A DNA stretch of 32,596 bases from Lentimicrobium sp. (GCA_022758945.1 JAEMQE010000062.1:1-32596); one strand, 5' to 3'; shown: positions 14,942-22,579, numbered from the stretch's first letter. Notes: a model not told the origin generated them from the letters alone. Translations and numbers: made by a program.

Positions 14942-15493
14942 ATGGCATATATACCTAGACTAAAAGAAGAGTATAAGAACAGAGTAATCTCTGCTCTTAA
15001 AGAGGAATTCGGATACAAAAACGTAATGGAAGTTCCAAAATTGGAAAAAATCGTTTTGAGTAAAGGAGTTGGTGCAGCTGTATCTGATAAAAAACTAATT
15101 GACTATGCAGTCGATGAGTTGACAAAGATCACTGGACAGAAAGCAGTTTCTACCATTTCAAAGAAAGACGTTGCGTCATTCAAATTGAGAAAAGGAATGC
15201 CTATTGGAGCAAAAGTTACTTTGCGCGGAGAAAGAATGTATGAGTTTTTAGATAGACTTGTAACTTCTGCTTTGCCACGTGTTAGAGATTTCAGTGGAAT
15301 TAAAGCTACTGGTTTTGACGGAAGAGGAAATTACAATCTTGGTGTTTTAGAGCAAATCATTTTTCCTGAAATTGATATTGACAAAGTAAATAAAATATCT
15401 GGAATGGACATTACTTTTGTAACTTCTGCAGCTACGGACAAAGAAGCAAAATCGTTATTGGCTGAATTAGGTTTACCTTTTAAAAAGAATTAA
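14942..15493 (+). CDS. rplE: 50S ribosomal protein L5
   Basis: L5 (uL5) binds 5S rRNA with L18 in the central protuberance and contacts P-site tRNA. Diagnostic stretches include VPKLEKIVLSKGVGAAVSD, GAKVTLRGERMYEFLDRL, and DFSGIKATGFDGRGNYNLG. The protein has 183 residues, close to the family norm. It is separated from rplX by 2 bases and rpsN by 3, so the three are tightly packed. Confidence 0.98.
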   Translation: MAYIPRLKEEYKNRVISALKEEFGYKNVMEVPKLEKIVLSKGVGAAVSDKKLIDYAVDELTKITGQKAVSTISKKDVASFKLRKGMPIGAKVTLRGERMYEFLDRLVTSALPRVRDFSGIKATGFDGRGNYNLGVLEQIIFPEIDIDKVNKISGMDITFVTSAATDKEAKSLLAELGLPFKKN

Positions 15494-15496
15494 GAC

Positions 15497-15766
15497 ATGG
15501 CTAAAGAATCAATGAAAGCCCGCGAGGTGAAGAGAGAAAAAACGGTAGCGAAGTATGCTGAGAAAAGAAAAGCTTTGAAAGAAGCTGGAGATTCTGTAGG
15601 TTTGCAAAAATTACCAAAAAATGCTTCACCAGTACGTTTGCACAATCGTTGCAAATTAACAGGTAGACCAAGAGGATATATTCGTCAATTCGGTATTTCA
15701 CGTGTAACATTCCGTGAAATGGCTAACAACGGATTAATTCCAGGAGTTAAAAAAGCTTCTTGGTAA
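15497..15766 (+). CDS. rpsN: 30S ribosomal protein S14, zinc-independent form
   Basis: S14 (uS14) is in the 30S head near S3 and S10. At 89 residues this is the long form. It contains no CxxC pairs, only a single cysteine in LHNRCKLTGRPRG, so it lacks the zinc ribbon of the short form. The C-terminal signature GISRVTFREMANNGLIPGVKKASW is intact (written here as the family core). It is followed by a 73-base gap before rpsH with an imperfect hairpin. Confidence 0.98.
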   Translation: MAKESMKAREVKREKTVAKYAEKRKALKEAGDSVGLQKLPKNASPVRLHNRCKLTGRPRGYIRQFGISRVTFREMANNGLIPGVKKASW

Positions 15767-15783
15767 TCAAACATTTATAAATT

Positions 15784-15819
15784 GGTTTCAGGTTCAATAG
15801 AATAGTTCTTTTGAAAACC
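15784..15819 (+). other. Imperfect hairpin in the rpsN-rpsH gap
   Basis: GGTTT (15784-15788) can pair with AAACC (15815-15819), and TCAA (15794-15797) with TTGA (15811-15814), inside the 73-base gap 15767-15839. No T-run or promoter match is nearby. In E. coli S8 represses the spc operon from a site near rplE, so a site next to rpsH is plausible but speculative. Confidence 0.3.
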
Positions 15820-15839
15820 GTTGCCACAAATTAATACAT

Positions 15840-16238
15840 ATGTATACAGATCCTATTGCAGATTATTTGACGAGAGTTAGAAACGCTGTGGCTGCAAACC
15901 ACAAAGTTGTCGAAATTCCAGCATCTAATCTAAAAAAAGAAATAACTAAGATCTTATTTGATCAAGGATATATCTTAAGTTACAAATTTGAAGACAACTC
16001 GGTTCAGGGTTCAATCAAAATCGCTTTGAAGTATGATAAAGATACTAAAGAGTCCGTAATTAAAGATATCCAAAGAATTAGTAAACCAGGTTTACGTAAG
16101 TATTCAGGTTCTTCAAACATTCCAAGAATCCTTAACGGATTAGGAATTGCAATTGTCTCCACTTCAAAAGGTCTTATGACTGGGAAACAAGCTAAGCAAT
16201 TAAATGTAGGTGGTGAAGTAATTTGTTACGTATACTAA
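15840..16238 (+). CDS. rpsH: 30S ribosomal protein S8
   Basis: S8 (uS8) binds the central domain of 16S rRNA and in E. coli is the repressor of the spc operon. The 132-residue protein begins MYTDPIADYLTRVRNAVAAN and contains SKPGLRKYSGSSNIPRILNG; the C-terminal core GIAIVSTSKGLMTGKQAKQL, followed by GGEVICYVY, is standard. It has the longest upstream gap (73 bases) in the spc segment, which may carry its regulatory site. Confidence 0.98.
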   Translation: MYTDPIADYLTRVRNAVAANHKVVEIPASNLKKEITKILFDQGYILSYKFEDNSVQGSIKIALKYDKDTKESVIKDIQRISKPGLRKYSGSSNIPRILNGLGIAIVSTSKGLMTGKQAKQLNVGGEVICYVY

Positions 16239-16256
16239 TTAAAAGACTTATAAGAG

Positions 16257-16799
16257 ATGTCAAGAATAGGTAAAAATCCCGTTGTAATCCCTGCCGGAGT
16301 AACTGTTGAAGTTGCAAATGGTATCATTACAGTAAAAGGAAAAAATGGTCAACTTACACAGGAATATTCAGATGTGACTGTAACAGTTGAAGGAGATCAT
16401 GTTCAAGTGGACAGATCATCTGATCACAAAGACCAAAGAGCAAAACACGGTTTATACAGATCTTTAATCAATAATATGATTATCGGTGTAACGGAAGGTT
16501 TTACAAAATCATTGGAATTAGTAGGAGTAGGTTATAGAGCTTCAAATCAAGGACAAAGATTAGATTTAGCTCTTGGATATTCTCACAATATTATTTTAGA
16601 AGTAGCTCCAGAAGTTGTTTTGGAAACTATATCTGAAAAAGGTAAAAACCCAATTGTGAAATTAACATCATTAGACAAACAACTTTTAGGTCAGGTAGCT
16701 GCGAAAATCAGAGGTTTCCGCAAACCAGAACCGTACAAAGGAAAAGGTGTTAAATTTGTAGGTGAAGTATTAAGAAGAAAAGCAGGTAAATCAGCGTAA
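16257..16799 (+). CDS. rplF: 50S ribosomal protein L6
   Basis: L6 (uL6) has two similar domains and lies near the factor-binding site. The first domain starts MSRIGKNPVVIPAGVTVEV; the second carries ELVGVGYRASNQGQRLDLAL and GFRKPEPYKGKGVKFVGE, the C-terminal family signature. Length is 180 residues. It is 18 bases after rpsH and 11 before rplR. Confidence 0.98.
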   Translation: MSRIGKNPVVIPAGVTVEVANGIITVKGKNGQLTQEYSDVTVTVEGDHVQVDRSSDHKDQRAKHGLYRSLINNMIIGVTEGFTKSLELVGVGYRASNQGQRLDLALGYSHNIILEVAPEVVLETISEKGKNPIVKLTSLDKQLLGQVAAKIRGFRKPEPYKGKGVKFVGEVLRRKAGKSA

Positions 16800-16810
16800 A
16801 AAATAACATT

Positions 16811-17161
16811 ATGTCATTAACAAAACCTGAAAGAAGACAGAGAATCAGATTCAGAATTAGAAAAACAATTAGTGGTACTGCTACTAATCCAAGACTTTCT
16901 GTATTTAGAAGTAACAAAGAAATTTATGCTCAACTTATTGATGACGTAAACGGAGTTACTTTATTAGCTGCTTCTTCAAGAGAGAAAGAAATAGAAAAAG
17001 GTACAAACGTAGAAGTTGCAACAGCAGTTGGAAAACTTGTTGCAGAAAAAGCGTTAAAAGCTGGGATAGAAACTGTAACTTTCGATAGAGGAGGTTATTT
17101 ATATCACGGTCGTATTAAATCATTAGCGGAAGGCGCGAGAGCGGCTGGACTTAAATTCTAA
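16811..17161 (+). CDS. rplR: 50S ribosomal protein L18
   Basis: L18 (uL18) binds 5S rRNA together with L5. The 116-residue sequence shows RRQRIRFRIRKTISGTATNP, RLSVFRSNKEIYAQLIDDV, and the C-terminal FDRGGYLYHGRIKSLAEGAR followed by AAGLKF. All are canonical. It lies 6 bases upstream of rpsE. Confidence 0.98.
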   Translation: MSLTKPERRQRIRFRIRKTISGTATNPRLSVFRSNKEIYAQLIDDVNGVTLLAASSREKEIEKGTNVEVATAVGKLVAEKALKAGIETVTFDRGGYLYHGRIKSLAEGARAAGLKF

Positions 17162-17167
17162 TATAGT

Positions 17168-17695
17168 ATGTCTAATAGTAAATACAAGAATGTAGAGCTA
17201 GTAAAACCAAGTGGTCTTGAATTGAAAGATCGTTTGGTAAGTGTAAATCGTGTTACTAAAGTTACAAAAGGTGGTAGAGCATTTGGTTTTTCTGCTATTG
17301 TAGTGGTAGGTGATGAAAATGGAGTAGTGGGTCACGGATTAGGAAAATCTAAAGACGTTTCTGAAGCAATTGCGAAAGCAGTAGAAGATGCAAAGAAAAA
17401 TCTAGTTAAGATTCCTTTGAATGGTCAATCTGTTCCTCACGAACAAAAAGGTAAATTTGGTGGAGCACGTGTTTTTTTAATTCCAGCCTCTCATGGTACA
17501 GGAGTTATTGCAGGTGGAGCTGTTCGTTCAGTACTTGAGTCAGTTGGAATACACGATGTATTGTCAAAATCTCAAGGATCATCAAATCCTCACAACGTGG
17601 TAAAAGCAACTTTTGATGCTTTATTACAAATGAGAAGTGCTTATACTGTTGCAAAACAAAGAGGCGTTTCTTTAGAAAAAGTTTTTAAAGGTTAA
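17168..17695 (+). CDS. rpsE: 30S ribosomal protein S5
   Basis: S5 (uS5) works with S4 at the mRNA entry channel and affects decoding accuracy; changes in its N-terminal domain give spectinomycin resistance. The 175-residue protein has the N-terminal domain with KVTKGGRAFGFSAIVVVGDE and GHGLGKSKDVSEAI, and the C-terminal domain with GTGVIAGGAVRSVLESVGIH and SSNPHNVVKATFDAL. It is followed by rpmD after 12 bases. Confidence 0.98.
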   Translation: MSNSKYKNVELVKPSGLELKDRLVSVNRVTKVTKGGRAFGFSAIVVVGDENGVVGHGLGKSKDVSEAIAKAVEDAKKNLVKIPLNGQSVPHEQKGKFGGARVFLIPASHGTGVIAGGAVRSVLESVGIHDVLSKSQGSSNPHNVVKATFDALLQMRSAYTVAKQRGVSLEKVFKG

Positions 17696-17707
17696 TTCAA
17701 GGAAATT

Positions 17708-17890
17708 ATGGCTAAATTATTAGTAAAACAAGTTAGAAGCAAAATCAATTGTCCTCTTACTCAAAAAAGAGGTTTGGAAGCTTTAGGTCTACGTAAAATG
17801 GGTCAGGTTGTAGAACATGATTCAAATCCAACTATCCTTGGAATGATAAATAAAGTTAAACACTTAGTTTCTGTTGAAGAAACTAAATAA
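17708..17890 (+). CDS. rpmD: 50S ribosomal protein L30
   Basis: L30 (uL30) is a small ferredoxin-like-fold protein of the 50S subunit. The 60-residue product contains VKQVRSKINCPLTQKRGLEA and LGLRKMGQVVEHDSNPTILG, matching the bacterial family at its normal length. A longer rplO reading would overlap its last bases, but the better rplO start lies 10 bases downstream of this stop. Confidence 0.97.
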   Translation: MAKLLVKQVRSKINCPLTQKRGLEALGLRKMGQVVEHDSNPTILGMINKVKHLVSVEETK

Positions 17891-17900
17891 CAAATACGTT

Positions 17901-18353
17901 ATGAATTTAAGTAACTTACAACCTGCTGAAGGGTCAACACACAATCAAAATAAAAGATTAGGTAGAGGAGAAGGTTCTGGAAAAGGTGGTACTGCATCAC
18001 GTGGTCACAAAGGAGCAAAATCTCGTTCTGGGTATTCTAAAAAGATTGGTTTTGAAGGTGGTCAAATGCCACTTCAAAGACGTGTGCCTAAGTTTGGTTT
18101 CACAAACATCAATCGTAAAGAATACGAAGGTGTAAATCTTGATACGCTTCAATTATTAGTGGATAATGGTATTGTAACAAATGCAGTTGATATGACTGTT
18201 TATGTTGCTAATCGTTTGGCTACTAAAAATGAAATCGTTAAGATTTTAGGAAGAGGAGAATTGAAAGCAAAATTAACAGTAACCGCTCACAAATTTACTG
18301 CTACTGCAAAAGCCGCTATTGAAGCTGCTGGTGGAGAAGCTGTAACTATTTAA
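17901..18353 (+). CDS. rplO: 50S ribosomal protein L15
   Basis: L15 (uL15) is a late-assembly 50S protein that reaches deep into 23S rRNA. The 150-residue product contains GRGEGSGKGGTASRGHKGAK, RSGYSKKIGFEGGQMPLQRR and the C-terminal KFTATAKAAIEAAGGEAV. The start at 17901 (MNLSNLQPAEGS) is chosen because it matches the family N-terminus. An in-frame ATG at 17874 would add nine residues and overlap rpmD. secY follows after 13 bases. Confidence 0.97.
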   Translation: MNLSNLQPAEGSTHNQNKRLGRGEGSGKGGTASRGHKGAKSRSGYSKKIGFEGGQMPLQRRVPKFGFTNINRKEYEGVNLDTLQLLVDNGIVTNAVDMTVYVANRLATKNEIVKILGRGELKAKLTVTAHKFTATAKAAIEAAGGEAVTI

Positions 18354-18366
18354 TTTTCCGATTAAG

Positions 18367-19713
18367 ATGAAGAAATTTATTGAATCACTAATTAATGTTT
18401 GGAAAATCGAGGAACTAAAAAATAGAATCCTAATCACTTTAGGTATTCTTTTAGTTTATCGTTTTGGAGCTCACGTTACTCTTCCGGGTATTGATGCTAC
18501 GCAATTAACAGGTTTAGCAGGGCAAACTAAAAACGGACTGGGTTCTATCCTGGATATGTTTACCGGTGGTGCTTTTTCTAAAGCTTCTGTTTTTGCTTTA
18601 GGTATTATGCCTTATATTTCTGCTTCGATTGTGGTTCAGTTAATGGGAATTGCGATTCCATATTTGCAAAAATTGCAAAGCGACGGAGAAAGCGGAAGAA
18701 AGAAAATCAATCAAATTACCCGTTGGTTAACAATAGGTATAACATTGGTTCAAGGACCAGGGTATATCTACAATCTATACAGAACATTACCTAGTAGTGC
18801 ATTCTTGTTAGGATTTAATTCTGTTGAATTTGTATTTTCTTCAGTAGTTATTTTGACAACAGGTACAATATTCGCTATGTGGTTAGGTGAGAAAATCACT
18901 GATAAAGGAATAGGAAACGGAATATCACTATTGATTATGGTTGGTATTTTGGCTAGATTGCCACAAGCTTTTATCCAAGAATTTGCTGCCAGAGTTACTA
19001 ATAATAACGGTGGTCCAATGTTATTGGTTGTAGAAATTATTGTTTGGTTATTAGTAATCATCGCTTGTATATTGTTAGTAATGGCAATTAGAAAAATCCC
19101 AGTTCAGTATGCACGTCGTACAACATCTGGTGATTTTGAAAAAGATATGATGGGTGGAAACAGACAATGGATTCCATTAAAATTAAATGCTTCTGGTGTT
19201 ATGCCAATCATTTTTGCGCAAGCAATTATGTTTATTCCTGCTGCTGTAGCAGGATTGTCAAAATCAGATGCTTCACAATCAATCGTTGGTGCTTTTAGTA
19301 ATATGTTCGGATTTTGGTACAACTTAGTTTTTGCAACACTTATTGTTGTGTTTACTTTCTTTTATACTGCAATCACTGTTCCTACTAATAAAATGTCTGA
19401 TGATTTAAAAAGAAGTGGCGGTTTCATTCCAGGTGTTAGACCAGGAAACGAAACATCTGACTTTCTTGACAAAGTGATGTCTTTAATCACATTTCCAGGC
19501 TCTTTATTTCTTGCTTTAATAGCTGTGTTCCCAGCAATTGTAGTTAGTCTTATGGATGTTCAACAATCTTGGGCAATGTTTTTTGGAGGTACATCATTGA
19601 TAATTATGGTTGGTGTCGCAATAGATACTATTCAGCAAATCAATTCATACTTGTTGAACAAACATTATGATGGTCTAATGAAAAGTGGGAAAAATAGAAA
19701 AGCAGTAGCTTAA
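18367..19713 (+). CDS. secY: Protein translocase subunit SecY
   Basis: SecY is the channel-forming subunit of the SecYEG translocon in the inner membrane. The 448-residue protein shows the expected ten hydrophobic segments, starting at about residues 20-40. Recognisable stretches include FALGIMPYISASIVVQLMGI (TM2), ITDKGIGNGISLLIMVGILA, and the cytoplasmic loop TNKMSDDLKRSGGFIPGVRP. It is in its usual place after rplO. In many bacteria adk and map follow; here infA comes next after only 4 bases. Confidence 0.98.
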   Translation: MKKFIESLINVWKIEELKNRILITLGILLVYRFGAHVTLPGIDATQLTGLAGQTKNGLGSILDMFTGGAFSKASVFALGIMPYISASIVVQLMGIAIPYLQKLQSDGESGRKKINQITRWLTIGITLVQGPGYIYNLYRTLPSSAFLLGFNSVEFVFSSVVILTTGTIFAMWLGEKITDKGIGNGISLLIMVGILARLPQAFIQEFAARVTNNNGGPMLLVVEIIVWLLVIIACILLVMAIRKIPVQYARRTTSGDFEKDMMGGNRQWIPLKLNASGVMPIIFAQAIMFIPAAVAGLSKSDASQSIVGAFSNMFGFWYNLVFATLIVVFTFFYTAITVPTNKMSDDLKRSGGFIPGVRPGNETSDFLDKVMSLITFPGSLFLALIAVFPAIVVSLMDVQQSWAMFFGGTSLIIMVGVAIDTIQQINSYLLNKHYDGLMKSGKNRKAVA

Positions 19714-19717
19714 TCTT

Positions 19718-19933
19718 ATGGCAAAACAATCAGCAATAGAACAAGACGGATCAATAATTGAAGCATTATCAAATGCTATGTTCCGTGTTGAGTTAGAAAA
19801 TGGACATATTGTAATTGCTCATATATCTGGAAAAATGCGTATGCATTATATCAAATTATTACCTGGTGATAAAGTGAAACTAGAAATGAGTCCTTACGAT
19901 TTGTCAAAAGCAAGAATTACTTATAGATATTAA
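19718..19933 (+). CDS. infA: Translation initiation factor IF-1
   Basis: IF-1 binds the 30S A site during initiation and aids IF-2 and IF-3. The 71-residue OB-fold protein contains IEALSNAMFRVELENGHIVI, then AHISGKMRMHYIKLLPGDKV and the C-terminal MSPYDLSKARITYRY, all canonical. It is 4 bases after secY and 11 before rpmJ, an arrangement shared with many Gram-positive and Bacteroidota genomes but not E. coli. Confidence 0.98.
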   Translation: MAKQSAIEQDGSIIEALSNAMFRVELENGHIVIAHISGKMRMHYIKLLPGDKVKLEMSPYDLSKARITYRY

Positions 19934-19944
19934 AGATATTCAAA

Positions 19945-20061
19945 ATGAAAGTAAGAGCATCAGTTAAAAAAAGAAGTGCCGAGTGCAAAATTGTACGAAG
20001 AAAAGGCAGATTATACGTAATCAACAAAAAGAATCCTAGATTTAAACAAAGACAAGGATAA
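19945..20061 (+). CDS. rpmJ: 50S ribosomal protein L36, zinc-independent form
   Basis: This 38-codon gene encodes MKVRASVKKRSAECKIVRRK followed by GRLYVINKKNPRFKQRQG, a clear L36 (bL36). In the zinc-binding form the ligands are three cysteines and a histidine. Here only the second cysteine (Cys14) remains: the first is Ser11, and the positions near the third cysteine and the histidine are Asn and Phe. The protein therefore should not bind zinc. It lies 11 bases after infA and 2 bases before rpsM. It is short enough to be missed by simple length cut-offs. Confidence 0.96.
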   Translation: MKVRASVKKRSAECKIVRRKGRLYVINKKNPRFKQRQG

Positions 20062-20063
20062 TT

Positions 20064-20438
20064 ATGGCAAGAATAGCAGGGGTAGACATCCCAAAAAACA
20101 AAAGAGGAGTTATCGCTTTAACCTACATCTTCGGAATTGGTAGAAGTAGAGCAGTTGAGATTTTAGAAAAAGCTCAAGTTAGCCAAGATACAAAAGTGCA
20201 AGATTGGAATGATGACGAAATTCACGCAATTCGTGAGGCAGTATCATTCTTTAAAATTGAAGGTGAACTACGTTCAGAAGTTTCCTTAAACATCAAACGT
20301 TTAATGGATATTGGATGTTATAGAGGTATCCGTCATAGATCTGGTCTTCCATTAAGAGGGCAAAGAACTAAGAACAACTCTAGAACAAGAAAAGGAAAAA
20401 GAAAAACTGTTGCCAACAAGAAAAAAGCAACTAAATAA
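20064..20438 (+). CDS. rpsM: 30S ribosomal protein S13
   Basis: S13 (uS13) lies in the 30S head and contacts P-site tRNA and bridges to L5. The 124-residue protein begins MARIAGVDIPKNKRGVIALT with YIFGIGRSRA, and carries the signature CYRGIRHRSGLPLRGQRTKN. The basic tail (RKGKRKTVANKKKATK) is typical. It opens the alpha-type segment (rpsM, rpsK, rpsD, rpoA, rplQ), with no promoter match in the 2-base gap after rpmJ. Confidence 0.98.
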   Translation: MARIAGVDIPKNKRGVIALTYIFGIGRSRAVEILEKAQVSQDTKVQDWNDDEIHAIREAVSFFKIEGELRSEVSLNIKRLMDIGCYRGIRHRSGLPLRGQRTKNNSRTRKGKRKTVANKKKATK

Positions 20439-20446
20439 TAAGTAAT

Positions 20447-20830
20447 ATGGCTAAAGCAACTGCAAAAAAACGTAAAGTTATCGTTGAATCAACGGGAGAA
20501 GCTCATATTTCTGCTACCTTCAATAACATCATCATTTCTTTGACAAACAAAAAAGGTGAAGTTATTTCTTGGTCATCAGCTGGTAAAATGGGTTTCAGAG
20601 GTTCTAAAAAGAACACTCCGTATGCAGCCCAAATGGCAGCAGAAGATTGTAGTAAAGTAGCGTTAGAAGCTGGACTTAAAAAAGTAAAAGTGTATGTAAA
20701 AGGACCAGGAAACGGACGTGAGTCTGCTATCAGATCTTTACATAATGGTGGAATTGAAGTTACTGAGATTATCGATGTTACTCCAATGCCTCACAACGGA
20801 TGTCGTCCTCCTAAAAGACGTAGAGTTTAA
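20447..20830 (+). CDS. rpsK: 30S ribosomal protein S11
   Basis: S11 (uS11) is on the 30S platform and helps form the Shine-Dalgarno cleft and E site. The 127 residues include AHISATFNNIIISLTNKKGE, VKVYVKGPGNGRESAIRSL and the C-terminal TPMPHNGCRPPKRRRV. It is 8 bases after rpsM. The gap to rpsD is 92 bases and contains a long imperfect hairpin. Confidence 0.98.
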   Translation: MAKATAKKRKVIVESTGEAHISATFNNIIISLTNKKGEVISWSSAGKMGFRGSKKNTPYAAQMAAEDCSKVALEAGLKKVKVYVKGPGNGRESAIRSLHNGGIEVTEIIDVTPMPHNGCRPPKRRRV

Positions 20831-20857
20831 TACTCAAAATTTAATTATAGTATAACT

Positions 20858-20909
20858 AGATTGAATAACGATTATCGAAGGATAAGACCTGAATTCATAA
20901 TCTCAATCT
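20858..20909 (+). promoter_or_regulatory. Structured leader before rpsD (candidate S4 or processing site)
   Basis: In the 92-base gap 20831-20922, AGATTGA (20858-20864) pairs with TCAATCT (20903-20909), GATTAT (20870-20875) with ATAATC (20897-20902), and GAA (20877-20879) with TTC (20894-20896). This makes a 16-bp interrupted stem with a 5-base bulge. No T-run follows and no TAnnTTTG is present. S4 autoregulates through a leader in both E. coli and Bacillus, so a regulatory role is a reasonable guess. Confidence 0.45.
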
Positions 20910-20922
20910 TAAACAATTTAAA

Positions 20923-21528
20923 ATGGCAAGATATACTGGTCCAAGTACAAGAATCGCACGTAAATTCGGCGAAGCAATTTTCGGAGACGACAAAGCTTTC
21001 GAAAAAAGAAATTATCCTCCTGGACAACACGGGATGGCTAAAAAAAGAGGAAAAAAATCTGAGTATGCTGTTCAGTTAATGGAAAAGCAAAAAGCTAAAT
21101 ATTCTTATGGAATATTAGAAAAACAATTCAGAAATTTATTCGAAAAAGCATCAGCAACTAAAGGTGTTACTGGTGAAGTATTATTACAATTATGTGAAGC
21201 AAGACTTGACAATGTAGTTTATAGAATGGGTATAGCTCCTTCTAGAAGAGGTGCTCGTCAAATCGTTTCTCACCGTCATATTACTGTTAACGGAGAAAAT
21301 GTAAATATTCCTTCTTACCACCTTAAACCTGGTGATAAAGTGGCAGTTCGTGAAAAATCTAAATCATTAGAAGCAATCGAACGTTCTTTATCTAATTCAA
21401 GTCATGTTTATGAATGGATTACTTGGAACAACGATTTAAAAGAAGGTACTTTTGTTTCTGTACCAGCTAGACTTCAAATTCCAGAAAACATTAAAGAACA
21501 ATTAATCGTAGAGTTGTACAACAAATAA
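20923..21528 (+). CDS. rpsD: 30S ribosomal protein S4, zinc-independent form
   Basis: S4 (uS4) starts assembly of the 30S body and, with S5, guards decoding accuracy. The 201-residue protein begins MARYTGPSTRIARKFGEAIF and has the S4 RNA-binding motif RLDNVVYRMGIAPSRRGARQ followed by IVSHRHITVNGENVNIPSY. The N-terminal Cys4 zinc site found in some S4 proteins is absent. The start is the ATG directly after AATTTAAA. An upstream leader of 92 bases contains an imperfect hairpin. rpoA follows after 20 bases. Confidence 0.98.
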   Translation: MARYTGPSTRIARKFGEAIFGDDKAFEKRNYPPGQHGMAKKRGKKSEYAVQLMEKQKAKYSYGILEKQFRNLFEKASATKGVTGEVLLQLCEARLDNVVYRMGIAPSRRGARQIVSHRHITVNGENVNIPSYHLKPGDKVAVREKSKSLEAIERSLSNSSHVYEWITWNNDLKEGTFVSVPARLQIPENIKEQLIVELYNK

Positions 21529-21548
21529 TAATTGACTTAGTCGAAATT

Positions 21549-22541
21549 ATGGCAATATTTAATTTTCAGAAGCCCGATAAAGTTATCATGATCGATTCAA
21601 CCGATTTTGAAGGTAAATTTGAGTTTAGACCTTTAGAACCTGGTTACGGATTGACAGTTGGTAACGCACTTAGAAGAGTTTTGCTTTCAGCATTAGAAGG
21701 TTATGCAATCACATCGGTTCGCATCGAAGGTGTAGATCATGAGTTTTCTACTATCTCAGGAGTTGTTGAAGACGTTACCGAAATTATTCTAAATCTTAAG
21801 CAAGTACGTTTCAAACGTCAGATCGAAGATACTGACAATGAGTCGGTAACTATTTCTGTAACAGGAAAAGATCAATTAACAGCTGGGGATTTTCAGAAAT
21901 TTATTTCAGGTTTCCAAGTTTTGAATCCAGAGCTTGTTATCTGTAATTTAGACCCGAGAATCAAACTACATTTCGACTTAACTATCGAGAAAGGTAGAGG
22001 ATACGTTCCTGCTGAAGAGAACAAAAAACAAAATGCTGTAATTGGAACTATATTTACTGACTCTATTTTTACTCCGGTAAAAAATGTTAAGTATGCTATC
22101 GAAAACTTCCGTGTAGAGCAAAAAACAGATTATGAAAAATTAGTTTTCGAAATAAAAACTGATGGATCAATAAATCCAAAAGATGCCCTTACTGAAGCTG
22201 CCAAAGTTTTAATTCACCATTTCATGTTGTTTTCTGACGAAAGAATTACACTTGAGGCTGACGAAATTGCACAAACAGAATCGTATGACGAAGAGTCATT
22301 GCATATGAGACAATTGCTTAAAACTAAGCTTGTTGATATGGATCTTTCTGTAAGAGCATTAAATTGTTTAAAAGCGGCAGAAGTTGATACACTTGGAGAT
22401 TTAGTATCTTTCAATAAAAATGACCTAATGAAATTCCGTAATTTCGGTAAAAAATCTTTAACTGAACTAGACGAACTAGTGGCAATTAAAAATTTGACCT
22501 TCGGTATGGATTTAGCAAAATACAAATTAGATAAAGAATAA
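21549..22541 (+). CDS. rpoA: DNA-directed RNA polymerase subunit alpha
   Basis: The alpha subunit dimerises to start RNA polymerase assembly, and its C-terminal domain contacts activators and upstream promoter DNA. The 330-residue protein has the N-terminal domain with EPGYGLTVGNALRRVLLSAL (about 30-50) and GVVEDVTEIILNLKQVRFK. A linker leads to the alpha-CTD from about 255, with LSVRALNCLKAAEVDTLGDL (Arg269 corresponds by pattern to E. coli Arg265) and FRNFGKKSLTELDELV. It lies 20 bases after rpsD. A GC-rich hairpin overlaps its stop codon. Confidence 0.98.
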   Translation: MAIFNFQKPDKVIMIDSTDFEGKFEFRPLEPGYGLTVGNALRRVLLSALEGYAITSVRIEGVDHEFSTISGVVEDVTEIILNLKQVRFKRQIEDTDNESVTISVTGKDQLTAGDFQKFISGFQVLNPELVICNLDPRIKLHFDLTIEKGRGYVPAEENKKQNAVIGTIFTDSIFTPVKNVKYAIENFRVEQKTDYEKLVFEIKTDGSINPKDALTEAAKVLIHHFMLFSDERITLEADEIAQTESYDEESLHMRQLLKTKLVDMDLSVRALNCLKAAEVDTLGDLVSFNKNDLMKFRNFGKKSLTELDELVAIKNLTFGMDLAKYKLDKE

Positions 22542-22565
22542 TCTAATCCGCCTGCGGCGAGATTA
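22539..22565 (+). repeat. GC-rich hairpin in the rpoA-rplQ gap
   Basis: TAATCT (22539-22544) pairs with AGATTA (22560-22565), and CGCC (22549-22552) with GGCG (22556-22559) around a TGC loop, leaving AATC bulged on the left. The left arm includes the rpoA stop codon. No T-run adequate for termination follows. The CGCCTGCGGCG core stands out in this AT-rich DNA and resembles short repeats I recall from other flavobacteria. Confidence 0.5.
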
Positions 22566-22579
22566 AATTTAAAATAGCA

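Noticed and set aside
17874..17900. Longer N-terminus for L15 (start at 17874)
   Set aside because: It overlaps rpmD and adds nine residues not typical of the family; the ATG at 17901 fits better.
20861..21079. A 72-codon frame overlapping the rpsD start
   Set aside because: It runs through the rpsD leader and out of frame into rpsD; its codons do not resemble any protein and the leader folds as RNA.
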